From the NCBI GenBank assembly GCA_034189035.1, contig JAXHVA010000049.1, positions 1 to 31,275 on the forward strand: 31,275 nt of DNA, written 5' to 3'. The number at the start of each line of letters is the position of its first letter. Positions within the stretch are counted from its first letter, which is position 1. A model generated the notes under the pieces. That model worked only from the letters and a program-made list of their open reading frames with translations, ran no database searches and was not told the origin of the DNA. Source of the DNA: JAUXFK01 sp034189035 (GTDB lineage Bacteria > Desulfobacterota > UBA8473). Positions 1 to 10,741 of the stretch are shown here, piece by piece. Made by a program: the position numbers and the translations under genes.

Positions 1-95
1 CAGCCCAGTTAGATAAGAAGGCCACGAGCATATCCTGGCTCGGGAATAAACGCCTGCAGTTCGAGTTTCATTGATGAGTGAAGATCAATTATGTC

Positions 96-2125
96 TCACA
101 TAGCGGTGCGAAAATCGCTGTAAAACTCAAACGCCTCATAATCATCCGGTATCCTTGGATCCATTGCAAGAAGGAGCGCATCTGTCGGCTGGCAAAAGCG
201 AATACGCTCTTTTGAAGACTCAGATACAGGGCCCTTCGGTTCAGTGCCACGGACAAACCATTCTGTACGGGCATAGCAATCTCGCTCTTTGGACTGAAGG
301 CTCTTATCGCAGATATCCTGTTGAATGAGCTTTGGACTGAGATATAAGGGACGCGTCTCTTTAAACTTATTAAGCTCCGAGAAGATTGTTCTCAGTGCCA
401 TAGCCGGTCCGATTGAGCCGGTAACACCATCCGTTTGCGTACCATCAAGGTTTCCCATCCAGACCCCTGCAGTATAATGATAATTAAATCCAATTGCCCA
501 TGCATCCCGATAATCATTTGACGTACCGGTCTTTACAGCGGTCTGTAAAGGAAAGTTTAGTAAACTGCCATTCCCAAACTCCAGATATCTTGCTTCAGGG
601 TCTGACAGAATGTTTGCAATAATCGAGGTTACCTCTTCAGAGAATAGTATCTTTGGAACACGGCTTAAAACCTGCTCCTGCAAAGCGGTTATCGGTAAAA
701 ATCTCCCATGACGTGCAATTACAGTATATGCCTGAACAAGCTCAAACAATGTCACCTCCCCATTTCCCAATGCCAAACCGTCACCGTAGAAATCAGGATG
801 TTGTGTAAGGCTTTTAAAACCCAAATCATGCAAGCATGACAAATACCTATCAACACCTACAAACTGAATCGTTCGAATCGCAGGGATATTTAAAGAGTTC
901 CCCAAGGCCTTCCGCAATGTCACACGCCCATAAAACGAACGATTATAATTTTGATACGTATGCAGGCCTGTGCCAACAGGCTCTGCCAATGGGGAATCTG
1001 TAATTATTGTGGCTGCTGTCCAGCCGTTTTCCATAGACAGGGCGTATAAAAAAGGCTTTAGGGATGAACCGGGTTGCCTTGGAGTTGTAACCGCATCGAT
1101 TAAACCGGCAGGTACCTCCTTGTCTTTATGGCCTGCAACTCCCCATGCAAGAATTTCATTGTTTGTGTGATCAACAACAAGAGCGGCACCATTATATACC
1201 CGTCGATCTCTTAGTTCTCTCACACATTGGTCAATGATCTCCTGTACAATTCGCTGTATATTGCTATCTAAAGTTGTATGTATGCCCTGTCTGTTCTGAA
1301 GTAACTGCGTGTGACTCTTGTTAAAAATATATCGAACAAAACGGCCGGCATGAATAGGCAATTGAGATCTTAACAAGTCGAATCGCTCATTAGTAATCTG
1401 CGAGAACTCTTCGTCTGATAATATGTCCTTTTTTTTGAGTTTTTCTGCAAGGACTCTTATCAATGGATTGATTTCTTCTGTGCTTTTATAGAGATCAAAA
1501 TGAGAGGGAGCCCTCACGAGTATTGCAAGGGCAATCATCTCTTTACGACTCAGGGTATCGAGGTCTCGGTCAAAGTAATATTGCGCTGCCTGGAGGACAC
1601 CTCTACGATTTGAAGCATAAGGGACCTGGTTCAGATAAAACTCGAAGATATCCTCTTTTGCCACCTTCTTTTCTAAGTTACTCGCCTCTATCCCCTCCAG
1701 CCATCTTGACCATAGGGTGCGTGGACGGGGATGTATCATCCTTATGACCTGTTCTGAAATCGTACTGGCTCCACATATCGCACTGAAAGAACAGATATTC
1801 TGCCATAGGGCATGAAAACGAGCATACCAGTCAACCCCATTATGCATTGGAAATCTCTTGTCTTCTGAGATGACAAATATCTTCTGCATAAATTCCGGGA
1901 TATCATGAAGCTCGACATAATCATGGATATTCCAGCGGTTTTGATATGTAATTGTGAGTGGTGTTCCATACCGATCAAGAACCTGCAATCTTTGGACATC
2001 AGATGTGATTTGACGGAGCGAGTCAGGTACAGGCAGCACGCCCTTTCTGGTTTCGAATATGAAAAGGAAACAACCGATACCATTACACCGATAGATATGA
2101 GTATATAAAGATTCTTTTTGTTCAT
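96..2125 (-). pseudogene. pbpC: Penicillin-binding protein 1C, frameshifted and C-terminally short
   Basis: Bifunctional peptidoglycan glycosyltransferase/transpeptidase of the PBP1C type. The glycosyltransferase signature (EDKRF, then GASTISEQVIR) and the transpeptidase motifs SSLK, SLN and KTG are all present. The natural start is the ATG at 2125, which encodes MNKK followed by a hydrophobic membrane anchor. That frame breaks near 2040-2046, beside a run of G, and the rest reads from the GTG at 2039 with no anchor. A one-base deletion explains the break. The protein stops soon after DPRIPDDYEAFEF, where the C-terminal BiPBP_C-type domain would normally begin, so it is also shorter than typical PBP1C. 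The gene follows the A2M gene by 25 nt, the classic bacterial A2M-PBP1C pair. Because A2M is also broken, genuine decay is favoured over a sequencing error, but an error cannot be excluded. In positions 1-95 I recognise nothing. Confidence 0.85.
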
Positions 2126-2149
2126 AATGGGTTTATGGCTCGCTAACAA

Positions 2150-5100
2150 TCAATTGTTCACTTCATCTAAGACGTGAAGTAGAGCATGTATTCCCTTGCC
2201 AAATACATCCGGGTCATACATCTCCTTTGCATGAACAGACATCTCGACAAACTTTCCTGAGGCAATCGCCTGTGCAGTATAGGATACATGATAGTTCCCT
2301 GCAGGAAGATAGTCTGAATAAAAGCGAACTGAATCATGACGCATTTCTCTATGATAAAAACTCCATCTCGATGTGTTATATGAGCACCAATCAGAAAAGC
2401 GAAACCACCACGACCCACTGGATGCCTTGAAGGTTCCTTTGTCAGCATCTACAGCAGACGCTGTAGCCAAATCCCTGTTTACAGGTTCAAGACCTCCAGG
2501 CACAGGATCATCTATAACAACAAAGTTCCTCACTGTTGGGAGTGACAGGAAGATATCCACCCTGATCAGCTCTCCTCGTTTTATCTCCATCGGAGAATTG
2601 AGCAAAATCCATTCGCCATCTCGTTCAACACTGTATTCCCGTCGAATTTCGATGCCGGAATTTATACGAGCAGTATGCTCAACCAAAGAGGTAAAATGCA
2701 ATCTCGCACCATAATACAACCGTCCTTTTCCTTTCCGCTTAATCGTAACCTGGGCTTTCTTCCCAAGGTCCGCTTCAGCGATTGGACGTATTAAGTCTAC
2801 AGCATCATCCTTCAGATCGGCAAACTCGGTCTTTCCCAGTAATTGTGCATCAATGAATACCTTGACCGTCATCTTGGGGGATTCACTTTCATAGACTCGG
2901 GAGTAATCGATAAGTGGGTTCATGCAAAATATATTTTCTTGAGTATTTTCCCAATGATCTCTATTTCCTCTTGCCTGCGTGAGTCCACGGACCAACTTAA
3001 ATGGAATATCGCCAATTAAATCCGCCCCTTCTTTCTTCTCACCGAACACACAAAGAGCAGAGAGGATAGCTGCATTCGCACGCAAAGGGGTTGCTAAAAT
3101 TCGTTTGAAACTGTCATCGATCTCTTCATTGAAAAAGAATTTTCCTCCAGTTTGACTGGAATGTGCAAGAATCTGATTGGCCATAACTTTAGCGATCGAT
3201 TCAGCTTCATCGACTCGTATTGCGGCCTGTAGATAATGCGCCTTTCCGAACAGACTCATAAATGGAACATGGGGATGATAACGCTCCAGATCGGACAAAG
3301 AAATTCGGCCATGTTCTGCAAGTGCTGCCAGTGCAACAGCCCGTACTGTTGAAGACATCCCTTTTGAGTAAAATGTTGGGAAAACATCTTTTTTTAGGAG
3401 GTTTTCCAAGTATCGATGGAGTCTTTTCTCTACTTGTTCAGGGAGTTCATAACCACTGCTTCTCAGCCAATTAAATGCCAGTGCAGTATACGCAGAAAGA
3501 TATGGGCTGGCATAGATATCCAAAGGAACAAAATAGGCTATTCCGCCATTTGGGGCTTGAAAATGAGCGGCTTGGGAGAGTGTCTCTTCAGACAGTTTTT
3601 CGCTTCCTTCCCACTGAAATTCTTTCGGCATATACTCTTTCAGGTTTACGTAATGCGAGGCCATCACCCCTTTAGTGAGTTTCTGTTCCCAGCAAGTATA
3701 CGGAAAGTTGCGCATATATTGAAATGCGCCTTTAACATTTCCTATTACAGTTGGTGACATGACTACACTCAGATCCCCCACATCAGAATATATATCTTTT
3801 GGAAAAAGGATCTGCTCTGAAGTTTCATCAGCGGTTGTTGTGCCATACGTGGCGGCAGTCTCAATTGACCTGCGTTTTTTTACAGGTACAATGTGCTCTA
3901 GCCTATCACCATCAATCATATCACCGGCTGTAACTCTAAATAATAGATCACCAGAGGCTTTTGTCTTTATCGGCATCCACACGTTTGTTCGTTTGTAAGG
4001 ATCCAATGTGATCTGCTCATCATACTCGGGCCGGGTTTCAGTACTATCAATTGGGCCGGACACATGCATTAATATCGACAGTTCACGGGGTTTATCCGTT
4101 CGATTCATAATAGAGAATCCACCTTTAAAACTATCCCCTTGTGTTACCTGGTTTGGCATGACCGGTCTGATTTCTGTAGGACGGTTTACTTTAAAATTCT
4201 TATCGCCCAATCCCATTCTATCAGAAGGAGTAACTGCCATGGCAAAAATCCGCCAGCCTGTAAGATTGTCAGGCACTTCAAACTCAATTGTGGCCTCTCC
4301 TTTTTTATCTGTTTTTAAAGATGGATTCCAGTAACTGACAAATTTGAAAACAGATCGCATGCTGATATCAGGGCCACCTCCTCCTCCAGGGTTTGCCCCC
4401 TTTTTCTCAAATTCCTGTAGCCCGACTAAACGCATCAGCAGACCGTAATTGTTCAGATCCAGCCGGTCAAGTCGATAAAACCCCTTATATGGATCATAGT
4501 AATCCCTCCCCTGTGTCAACATGTCAAAAACAGCTTCATCAAGTACGGCAATAGCAAGCTCAATCGGCTCTTTTTTGTCTGAATTTCGTGGATTCGCTCG
4601 AAGCGCAACCTTTACCCTGTCTCGTGGTTTATACTCATCCCTTTCCGGTGTAACATTGACAATGATCTCTTTGTAAGGATCCTTTACAGGTACTGAAACA
4701 TATCCAATACGAAAAGCAGGTTTGCCAAGATCAACGCCCCCTTCTCCCAGATGCTCTTCAACACGGGGTGATGTAACCACAATTGACAGGTAAAATCCTG
4801 GAAGATAATCGGGAGTAACCTGGAATTCAACGATTGAGGTATTGCTTTCAAGATTCTGTATCCAGTGTTTCATTATCCCATATCTCTCAACTGTTATTAA
4901 GGCATTCGCGCCGGGAAATGGGTTCTTTATCAAATATCGAGCAGTATCCCCAATATGATACTCTTCTTGCTCAGGTATAATTTCCAGACTATTATCATTC
5001 GGTTGTCGCCATACGACCTGTCCTTTACCTGCTACCCAGGTCCTCAGTTGCGTACTATGAGTACGTTTTTTTGTATCCTGAATCGATGCTGTAATCCGAT

Positions 5101-8017
5101 AAGATCCGGGATCTGAAGGGATGAATTCACAAACACCCGGTCCGTCAACAGACTGATAATCTCCATCAGAAACTACTCCCCATTCATCTGTGTAATGCGT
5201 AAGATATGCACTGCCAGCTCCTTTTACTCTCGATGCTTTTGTAACAAGACGTTCAATCTTCATCTTAACATCTGTATCTTTAACAGGCTCGCCAAGTTCA
5301 TCAACGACAAGAAAACCTATTTGAGCGGGTTCATCTTCATGGTAGATCCATTTTGTATGTTTCAATCCAACAAAATCTATCTCGACCGACATAGTCAGCC
5401 GATACAAAGCCAGCTATATATTTGCCCCGGTCATCCTGCACAGCGCTTTCAACTATTAACCTGCCATATAAAACCCCTTTATCAGAAAGGGTAAATCTAC
5501 TCATAAGCTTTCCCTGGTTATCGAGGACCTTCCTCTCTTGAAAGATGGTTTGAGCCCTTTGACTTTGAGGCTTGAAGGTATCGAATATAAATCCTTTTGC
5601 TATGTGGTGTTTTGAGGAAAAATAACGGCTAGTTAATCTGGCTGTTACACGCGTAGACGCATCCGTATACGGCCCCCCTGCATGCAGCTTTGCAAATGTT
5701 GTAACTTCTACTTCGTCTTCCTGATGAAATACGTCACCATTGATCTCATTTTCAACACGAAAGGGAATGGTGTAAAATCACTCACGAGGACACGGATGGG
5801 CTGCCATGTAAATTTTGTAAAATCCGCACTGAGTTGAAAGCAATACCATCCAACCGCCCCGTTATTCTGCACTGTAAAATCACCACTATACGCCCCGAAT
5901 TCTGAAAGTCCTATATCTTTCAGTTCATGAACCGTCTTCCCCGTAGGATCTATTATTTTTAATCTATATCCACTGCGCGGGGGCTTTGTAAACCTTTCAT
6001 TGTTTTGATTTCGCACATAGAGTTTATACTCAATCGTATCCCCAGCCCTGTATACACCTTGGGCAGTTGTCCCCCATGCACGAATATGCCCATACCTTTT
6101 CTTCTGTGAAGAGCCGACCGTATATCTGGAAACACGATAGGTATCGATCAGGAATCGGTATTCAAGGGGCAATAAAGCAATATCCTTATCTTTAACAACA
6201 CGGACAAACAGCCTGGTACACTCGTCCCTATTACGATAGCACCATTTAAATGTTTCAAGTTTAGGATCCAACTGCTCGGTTCCTGGGAATACTGCAATCC
6301 CCTGCTTGTCGGTTTTGGCCTCAATGGATTTGGTCTTTGAAAGTGATGATATCGAATCTTTATATATACTTACACGAGCATCAGCAACCGGTTCGCCGAA
6401 TGATAGATCTGTAACCCATATGAGTGTATTAAAGTGCCCGATCTTTACGTGTACTTGAAAAGGTGTTATCTGAGCAAAAAAATTATATTCTCTTTCATCT
6501 TTGATTACAGGAGGTCTTGTGGATACCCTGCCATATACTGCACCGGCTTCTCCTTTTAATATATCACGAATACCAAGGGGGACCGGGAAAGCTATATCCT
6601 CGACTTCAGGTATCTCTATCTTGTATGACTGGTTGTCTGAACGGTACTTTTTGGTATGTTTTTTATAACGCAACAGAGCCTCTTTAAGGTTTGTTACTAC
6701 CAAAGGTACTTTTGTGTCAACTCCCTTCTCCAACACTGCGGTTTTGTGTATGAGATGAAAGTCCGGTTTTCTATGATCCGTAAAAAAAGAGAGATTAATC
6801 GGTTCAGGTAATTTGCGTCCAAATTCATCCTTTAACTCAAGTATCTTTGACTTTACATTATACTCTTGCCATGCCTTTAAGACTTCAGGAAGAAATACAT
6901 GGTATATCTGACCTCCTCTTATGCTGATTTTTTAAGTGGGAATAACTGCGTCTTTTTACCCATGGATCATAATCTTTTCTGCTCCCTGCCAAATCAGGAA
7001 GAAATTCAACATGCGCCTTAATCTCTTCTTGCATAACAGGTGAACTAAAAACGAGTGATATAGTTGTTAAGAGGATTGAATCTCACCTGAAATTTGTCCG
7101 GATCATCTGGGGTAACTATCTTTGACTTGCTATTATTTGTGTACCCTTGCACACCTATGAACTCAAATTCGGGAAATGTATGAAAAGCAACTACGGTTCT
7201 CTTTGTTACTCCTTTTTCCGGTCCCAGTGCTGAAACCAAACCCGGCTCGATCATCAGTTCAATATATGAGTCCAAAGGAAGTTCCTTTTGCGGGGAAACA
7301 AGCCATATCCGACGTGCTTGAACGCCTCTTATTTGCCTCGGGTCATCGTCACTTTTTTCAGGGTGCCTTTTACCGAAATCTATAGAGTATCCTTCTTGAA
7401 AAAGCGGGAGTATATGAGGCCTTTCATGATCCTGCAGATCGGGTTCTGCTTTCAAAGGATGGCGTGTCTCCGGTTCATACCCCTGATACATATATAGATG
7501 TTTCTCAACTGAATCCTTGCTGACTGGCTGGTTAAAGGTAGCCCGAATCACCGGCATACCAGGAGACCTCCAGTTATCAAACCATGCATAACGTATCTTT
7601 GGTCTTTTGGTTATAAATTTATGATCATATCTCTTTTCAATAGTGCTTCCATCCTCAGCTTTGATGCCTGGATGAATCGTTAATTCATAGCGAGTAGCGG
7701 GTTTCAATGCATCTTCTTCACATAACTGGCATGCGAGTGCGCTGGTATTCAGCCAACGCCATTCACACTTAAGGGGTGGTGAGATTTCAATTGGTATTTC
7801 TTCAGGTGTTCGCGACATGAGTCCTACAGGAACCCACAGGACGATTAAATTGAATAACGATTTGCCTGCCAACCAGCACATCCTCGCCGGCAGGCGCTAT
7901 CCTTCTTATTTCTAATGGTTTTTCTGAACCAAAACCAGCAGAGTCAAAAACACAATAACCAATTGATGTTACAGATAACAGTATGAATAAAAACGTAAAA
8001 ATCATTTTCTTCTTCAT
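2150..8017 (-). pseudogene. Bacterial alpha-2-macroglobulin (YfhM type), multiply frameshifted
   Basis: Periplasmic alpha-2-macroglobulin-like protease trap, normally about 1,900 residues; the span here is about 1,955 codons. The ATG at 8017 follows an AAGGAG ribosome site and starts a signal peptide. Homology then continues through five pieces in changing frames. Breaks lie near 7833-7835 (extra G in GGG), 7080-7086, 6928-6933 (extra A in a run of six), 5758-5763 (lost base) and 5372-5375 (extra T in a run of four). Joining the frames restores a continuous A2M, for example FNRPV into PVGLMSRT at the first break. The last piece (5407-2150, about 1,085 residues) carries the thioester motif CWEQ, with its Cys at about residue 572 of that piece. 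The stretches 5408-5707 and 6737-7044, which lack long open frames, belong to this gene. The product should not be made full length. The partner pbpC follows directly. Confidence 0.88.
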
Positions 8018-8214
8018 TAAGAAGACTCCTTTTTGTTCAGATATGTATATTTATAAACGATACCCTTTAACCTTCTAAATGACTTTCTGCGATATTTTGC
8101 CTGGGATATCAAATAATTGTATCATTTTCACATAACATTTTTTTTCTTTTGACACATTTATATTTTTATGAGAAACTAAAACAAAATTAAAATAGTATAT
8201 AAGAGGTGACAAAG

Positions 8215-8481
8215 ATGTATGGTGTTATTCAAAAAAAGGCTTCAAAGATAAAGAAAAAAATCGAGGAGCCTGAGGTGAAACCCTGTCCCAAATGCGGCGA
8301 AGACTTCATGAAGATGCACGCCTATTCTTTCAACCCATTTGCTATGACGAGCGGACCAAAACCCTGGACAGAAAGAAAAGACGGCAATTTCTGAGCTGAG
8401 GCAGACGAAAGTGCCAGTTTTTGGTACTGTAATTTTTGTGGATATACATTTGGGAACAGGCCTGAAGGGTGGATGACATAG
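8215..8481 (+). CDS. Small zinc-ribbon protein, candidate selenoprotein (UGA at codon 60)
   Basis: I do not recognise this family. The start is the ATG at 8215, behind an AGAGGTG ribosome site. Codon 60 is an in-frame TGA (8392-8394). The frame then stays open for 28 more codons to TAG at 8479-8481, giving 88 residues. Two CxxC pairs suggest a zinc ribbon: C24/C27 (CPKCGE) and C72/C75 (WYCNFCGY). The second pair lies beyond the TGA, so the fold is complete only if the TGA is read through. The context is DGNF-U-AEADESASFWYC. A stem-loop sits 22 nt after the TGA (see 8410-8428). It is the only convincing plus-strand gene here and converges on the 8488-8838 gene. Likely a small cytoplasmic redox or metal protein. 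The alternative is a 59-residue truncated protein, which would carry only one CxxC. Confidence 0.72.
8410..8428 (+). promoter_or_regulatory. Candidate bacterial SECIS stem-loop, small zinc-ribbon gene
   Basis: A 7-bp stem pairs 8410-8416 (AGTGCCA) with 8422-8428 (TGGTACT), including one G-U pair, and closes a 5-nt loop GTTTT. The loop G lies 22 nt after the UGA at 8392-8394. Known bacterial SECIS elements sit in this distance range downstream of UGA and carry an early G in a short loop that binds SelB. The helix lies within the coding sequence. That it recruits SelB is inference. Confidence 0.65.
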
Positions 8482-8487
8482 GGTCTA

Positions 8488-8838
8488 TCAGCGCTGATAT
8501 TCTCGAAACCTGGCCTCTAGTGCGCTGATATTTTCAATACGGATAAGAGCATCAAAAAAATCTTTGCCATCTAGCTTTTCCAGATGGATTAAGTGATTTT
8601 CGACCTTCTTGACGAAACCTGACATAGTCTTTCCAGAATCAAGGTATAAATATACCTTCTTGCCGACAAGATTATTTAAGTTATCTTTCACTGAGGAATT
8701 GACATTATATTTCATTCCTTCAATGGCTACGACTTTAGCCTTAGCCTTTACACCGGTAGGAAGAATGAGAAATGAGAGAAAAAACAGCATAGCCAGTGTT
8801 ATCCCTACACAAGTCAATAACTTTACCTTCCTCTTCAT
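8488..8838 (-). CDS. Small exported protein with Sm-like (LSM-type) C-terminal segment
   Basis: A 116-residue protein with a strong N-terminal signal: basic MKRKVK, then a hydrophobic stretch to about residue 30, ending GVKAKAK. The mature part (GKKVYLYLDSGKTMSGFVKKV, HLIHLEKL, FFDALIRIENISALEAR) has the strand pattern of an Sm/LSM-like beta barrel. It resembles short exported proteins common in deltaproteobacteria. I know no assigned function. A GGGGAGGAT ribosome site precedes the ATG. The stop sits in a perfect 14-bp palindrome (8486-8499) at the convergent end with the selenoprotein candidate. It is likely monocistronic, with two palindromic elements upstream. Confidence 0.7.
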   Translation of the reverse strand: MKRKVKLLTCVGITLAMLFFLSFLILPTGVKAKAKVVAIEGMKYNVNSSVKDNLNNLVGKKVYLYLDSGKTMSGFVKKVENHLIHLEKLDGKDFFDALIRIENISALEARFREYQR

Positions 8839-8865
8839 AATCCTCCCCTTTTTCTATACAATTTT

Positions 8866-8947
8866 TGTAACTACTCATATAATCAGACTGAAGCTGTTTA
8901 GAATGAAGGAGCTAACAACCTTCAGCCTACCCACCTGAGTAGTTACA
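8866..8947. repeat. Palindromic element with 12-bp perfect terminal inverted repeats
   Basis: TGTAACTACTCA at 8866-8877 is exactly inverted at 8936-8947 (TGAGTAGTTACA). The inside holds further pairing: CTGAAG against CTTCAG, and GAAGG against CCTTC. The whole could fold into one long hairpin of 82 bases. It lies between the 8488-8838 gene and the larger palindrome at 8993-9194. It resembles REP/MITE-type small elements; no transposase is nearby. Confidence 0.6.
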
Positions 8948-8992
8948 ACTATTTTTAATGGTTATTGCCTCCCCTCAGCAAAAAATCAGTCA

Positions 8993-9194
8993 CAGCAAAG
9001 GCAGTTACATTATAGGGCATGCAACTTATCTGAGCAGTGTATTGAGCGTTAAGAAAGAACAGAAGATTGTTTCTTGGTTGTGAGTCTTAACTGATACACT
9101 TGTAACTATCTAATTCAAATTATCAATACTGTTCTTTCTTTATGCTCACTAACTAGCGAGTTTTGAACGGGTTATAATGTAACTGCCTTTGCTG
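8993..9194. repeat. MITE-like palindromic repeat, copy A (full, about 200 bp)
   Basis: A perfect 22-bp inverted repeat forms the ends (8993-9014 against 9173-9194). A second inner pair (9044-9062 against 9129-9147) matches 17 of 19 bases and carries GAGCGTTAAGAAAGAACAG. There is no open frame for a transposase. The left half resembles the half copy at 11791-11851. The inner segment matches the elements at 16931-17128 and 15898-15954. The gap 8839-9262 otherwise holds only the 82-bp palindrome. Confidence 0.7.
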
Positions 9195-9262
9195 AATTAA
9201 CTCAATAGTCATTTATTTGTTTATGTACATCGATAGATATACAATGTCAAGTATGTTTTTAC

Positions 9263-10066
9263 CTATCTATCGAATCTCTTAAACCCCGAATCCTCTTCCG
9301 AACCACCCCATAAAAGATGATACGCAGGGGGGAAACCAGGGAGTGGATCAGCCTGTGCCCCAAAATGGGAGATAGGATAACGAATACCCCTGTTATAGAG
9401 TTCTTCCAGACCAGACAATGCCTTTTTCATCGATGAAGCAGGCAATGCCATTACCAGTTCATCATCCTGGACATGTCCATACCTCCTCTCTCCATAACAG
9501 GGAATGGCAAGAGAGGGCTTGTTATTTAAATAACACCGGGCAATGGAGTCTGCACATGCTGATTCCCCAACACAAAAGAATTGAAACTGTTCATAGTCTT
9601 CGAATTGAAGAGCATTGATCAGTAGTATCATCTGGGCAGGGTTTCCGTATATCAACACAATATCCGGATCAAAGGGGCTGTAGACCAATGGCCCAATTAG
9701 TACTGCATTGTATTTCCCAACCGGTATACTCGGCATTTGGTCTTCGCACTTCTTGGCATCTTCTTTTGTTTTACACCACACAATCGACCGGAAACTTCCA
9801 TCTTTAATGAAATCCGGTTTCTCTTCTAATCCGATCATTCCACTACAGCCCGGTCCAATAAGTTCATCGGCAGTAGCCCCTATAGTCCAGTCAAATGTGC
9901 GAACTATAGTTATAAGCTGACAGAGGGTAAACTTTTTTACAGGGCGGCGTATCCATTTGTTTCCCTCTATCTCTTTGGCATCTTCCAAGAGTTTGAATCC
10001 TACAGGAAAGGTCTTGAGTCGTAATAGCAACTCCACCCTTCTAATTATACTCTCCCAGTTTTCCAT
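9263..10066 (-). CDS. DUF169 family protein
   Basis: A 267-residue protein matching the DUF169 (archaeal/bacterial uncharacterised) family. Typical features are the N-terminal PVGFKLL segment, the TLCQLITIVRT region with a conserved Cys, GPGCSGMIGL, and a long central stretch (YNAVLIGPLVYSPFDPDIVL). Another Cys lies in ACADSIARCYL. The function is unknown; conserved cysteines make a redox or metal role possible, but this is inference. It is the last gene of a four-gene operon (DUF2889, DUF2889, PHP, DUF169). It starts at the ATG at 10066 behind a GAGGGGAAA ribosome site, 37 nt after the PHP gene. Confidence 0.85.
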   Translation of the reverse strand: MENWESIIRRVELLLRLKTFPVGFKLLEDAKEIEGNKWIRRPVKKFTLCQLITIVRTFDWTIGATADELIGPGCSGMIGLEEKPDFIKDGSFRSIVWCKTKEDAKKCEDQMPSIPVGKYNAVLIGPLVYSPFDPDIVLIYGNPAQMILLINALQFEDYEQFQFFCVGESACADSIARCYLNNKPSLAIPCYGERRYGHVQDDELVMALPASSMKKALSGLEELYNRGIRYPISHFGAQADPLPGFPPAYHLLWGGSEEDSGFKRFDR

Positions 10067-10103
10067 TTTCCCCTCCTCGATCCATAGCTATAAAGAGTTA
10101 TCC

Positions 10104-10736
10104 TCAGGTCTTTCGGAAATAGTCAGCCTTGAATCTTCCGGCCTTTAACTCTTTTATAAGGTCTGATTGTCCTTCTATCCTATTTTCAAAGACTGTGACA
10201 CATTTTCCTATATCCTTTGTGGCGTGGGCATCACTTCCGCCTACTCCCCTTTTATCGATCCTCTGGCATACCTTAAGTGAAAAATCGTTCTCTTTCGGCG
10301 TCTGCTTCCCACTCAATACCTCCATACCGTCAACAAATTTAAATACAGGATTATTGCAGGCATTATCCATATCCATCTGTAATTTGGAATACCCAAATAA
10401 CAGAAAGCCCCTGAATGGATGGGCTGCTACCATAAATCCATCTTCTTCAACAACCATTTGACGCAATTCCTCGATAGGGGTAATTCCTTGAAAATCCCTA
10501 CAGAGTCCAAAAACCAATACGTGCCCTTCCGTAGTATCTACCTCTATTCCATGGAAGATAGTTATCCCGGATTTACCCCTAATCTGAGAAATCTCCTTAT
10601 CTGGCCATGGTTTATTATGCTCTGTAAAGCATATCCCGTCCAGTCCAATCCTCTTTGCCTCAAAGATCGCTTCTTGCGGATCCATTTCACTGCAAGGAGA
10701 AAGGCTATTTGTATGAACATGCAGATCAATTCGCAT
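10104..10736 (-). CDS. PHP-domain metal-dependent phosphoesterase
   Basis: A PHP-family hydrolase of about 210 residues. The N-terminus MRIDLHVHTNSLSPC holds the first metal-binding HxH pair. It is followed by ICFTEHNKP, GIEVDTTEGHVLVFG, VAAHPFRG and a C-terminal GGSDAHATKDIG, which together form the usual multi-metal site. It probably hydrolyses a phosphoester, perhaps a nucleotide or small sugar phosphate, in the cytoplasm; the substrate is unknown. I chose the ATG at 10736 because MRIDLHVHT is the usual family start and GGTGAG lies just upstream; an in-frame GTG at 10748 would overlap the DUF2889 stop. It belongs to the operon with the two DUF2889 proteins and DUF169. Confidence 0.85.
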   Translation of the reverse strand: MRIDLHVHTNSLSPCSEMDPQEAIFEAKRIGLDGICFTEHNKPWPDKEISQIRGKSGITIFHGIEVDTTEGHVLVFGLCRDFQGITPIEELRQMVVEEDGFMVAAHPFRGFLLFGYSKLQMDMDNACNNPVFKFVDGMEVLSGKQTPKENDFSLKVCQRIDKRGVGGSDAHATKDIGKCVTVFENRIEGQSDLIKELKAGRFKADYFRKT

Positions 10737-10741
10737 CTTGC

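Noticed and set aside
2039..8017. Programmed frameshifting in A2M and pbpC.
   Set aside because: There are six breaks in both directions at unrelated short runs, with no common slippery site or downstream structure; decay or sequence error is simpler.
8149..8214. TTGACA at 8149-8154 as a sigma-70 promoter for the small selenoprotein candidate.
   Set aside because: The -35 box is good, but no convincing -10 box lies at 16-18 bp, so the site is not listed as a feature.
8486..8499. Perfect palindrome TATCAGCGCTGATA between the convergent genes as a terminator.
   Set aside because: No loop and no adjoining T run on either strand; it also overlaps the stop codon of the minus-strand gene.
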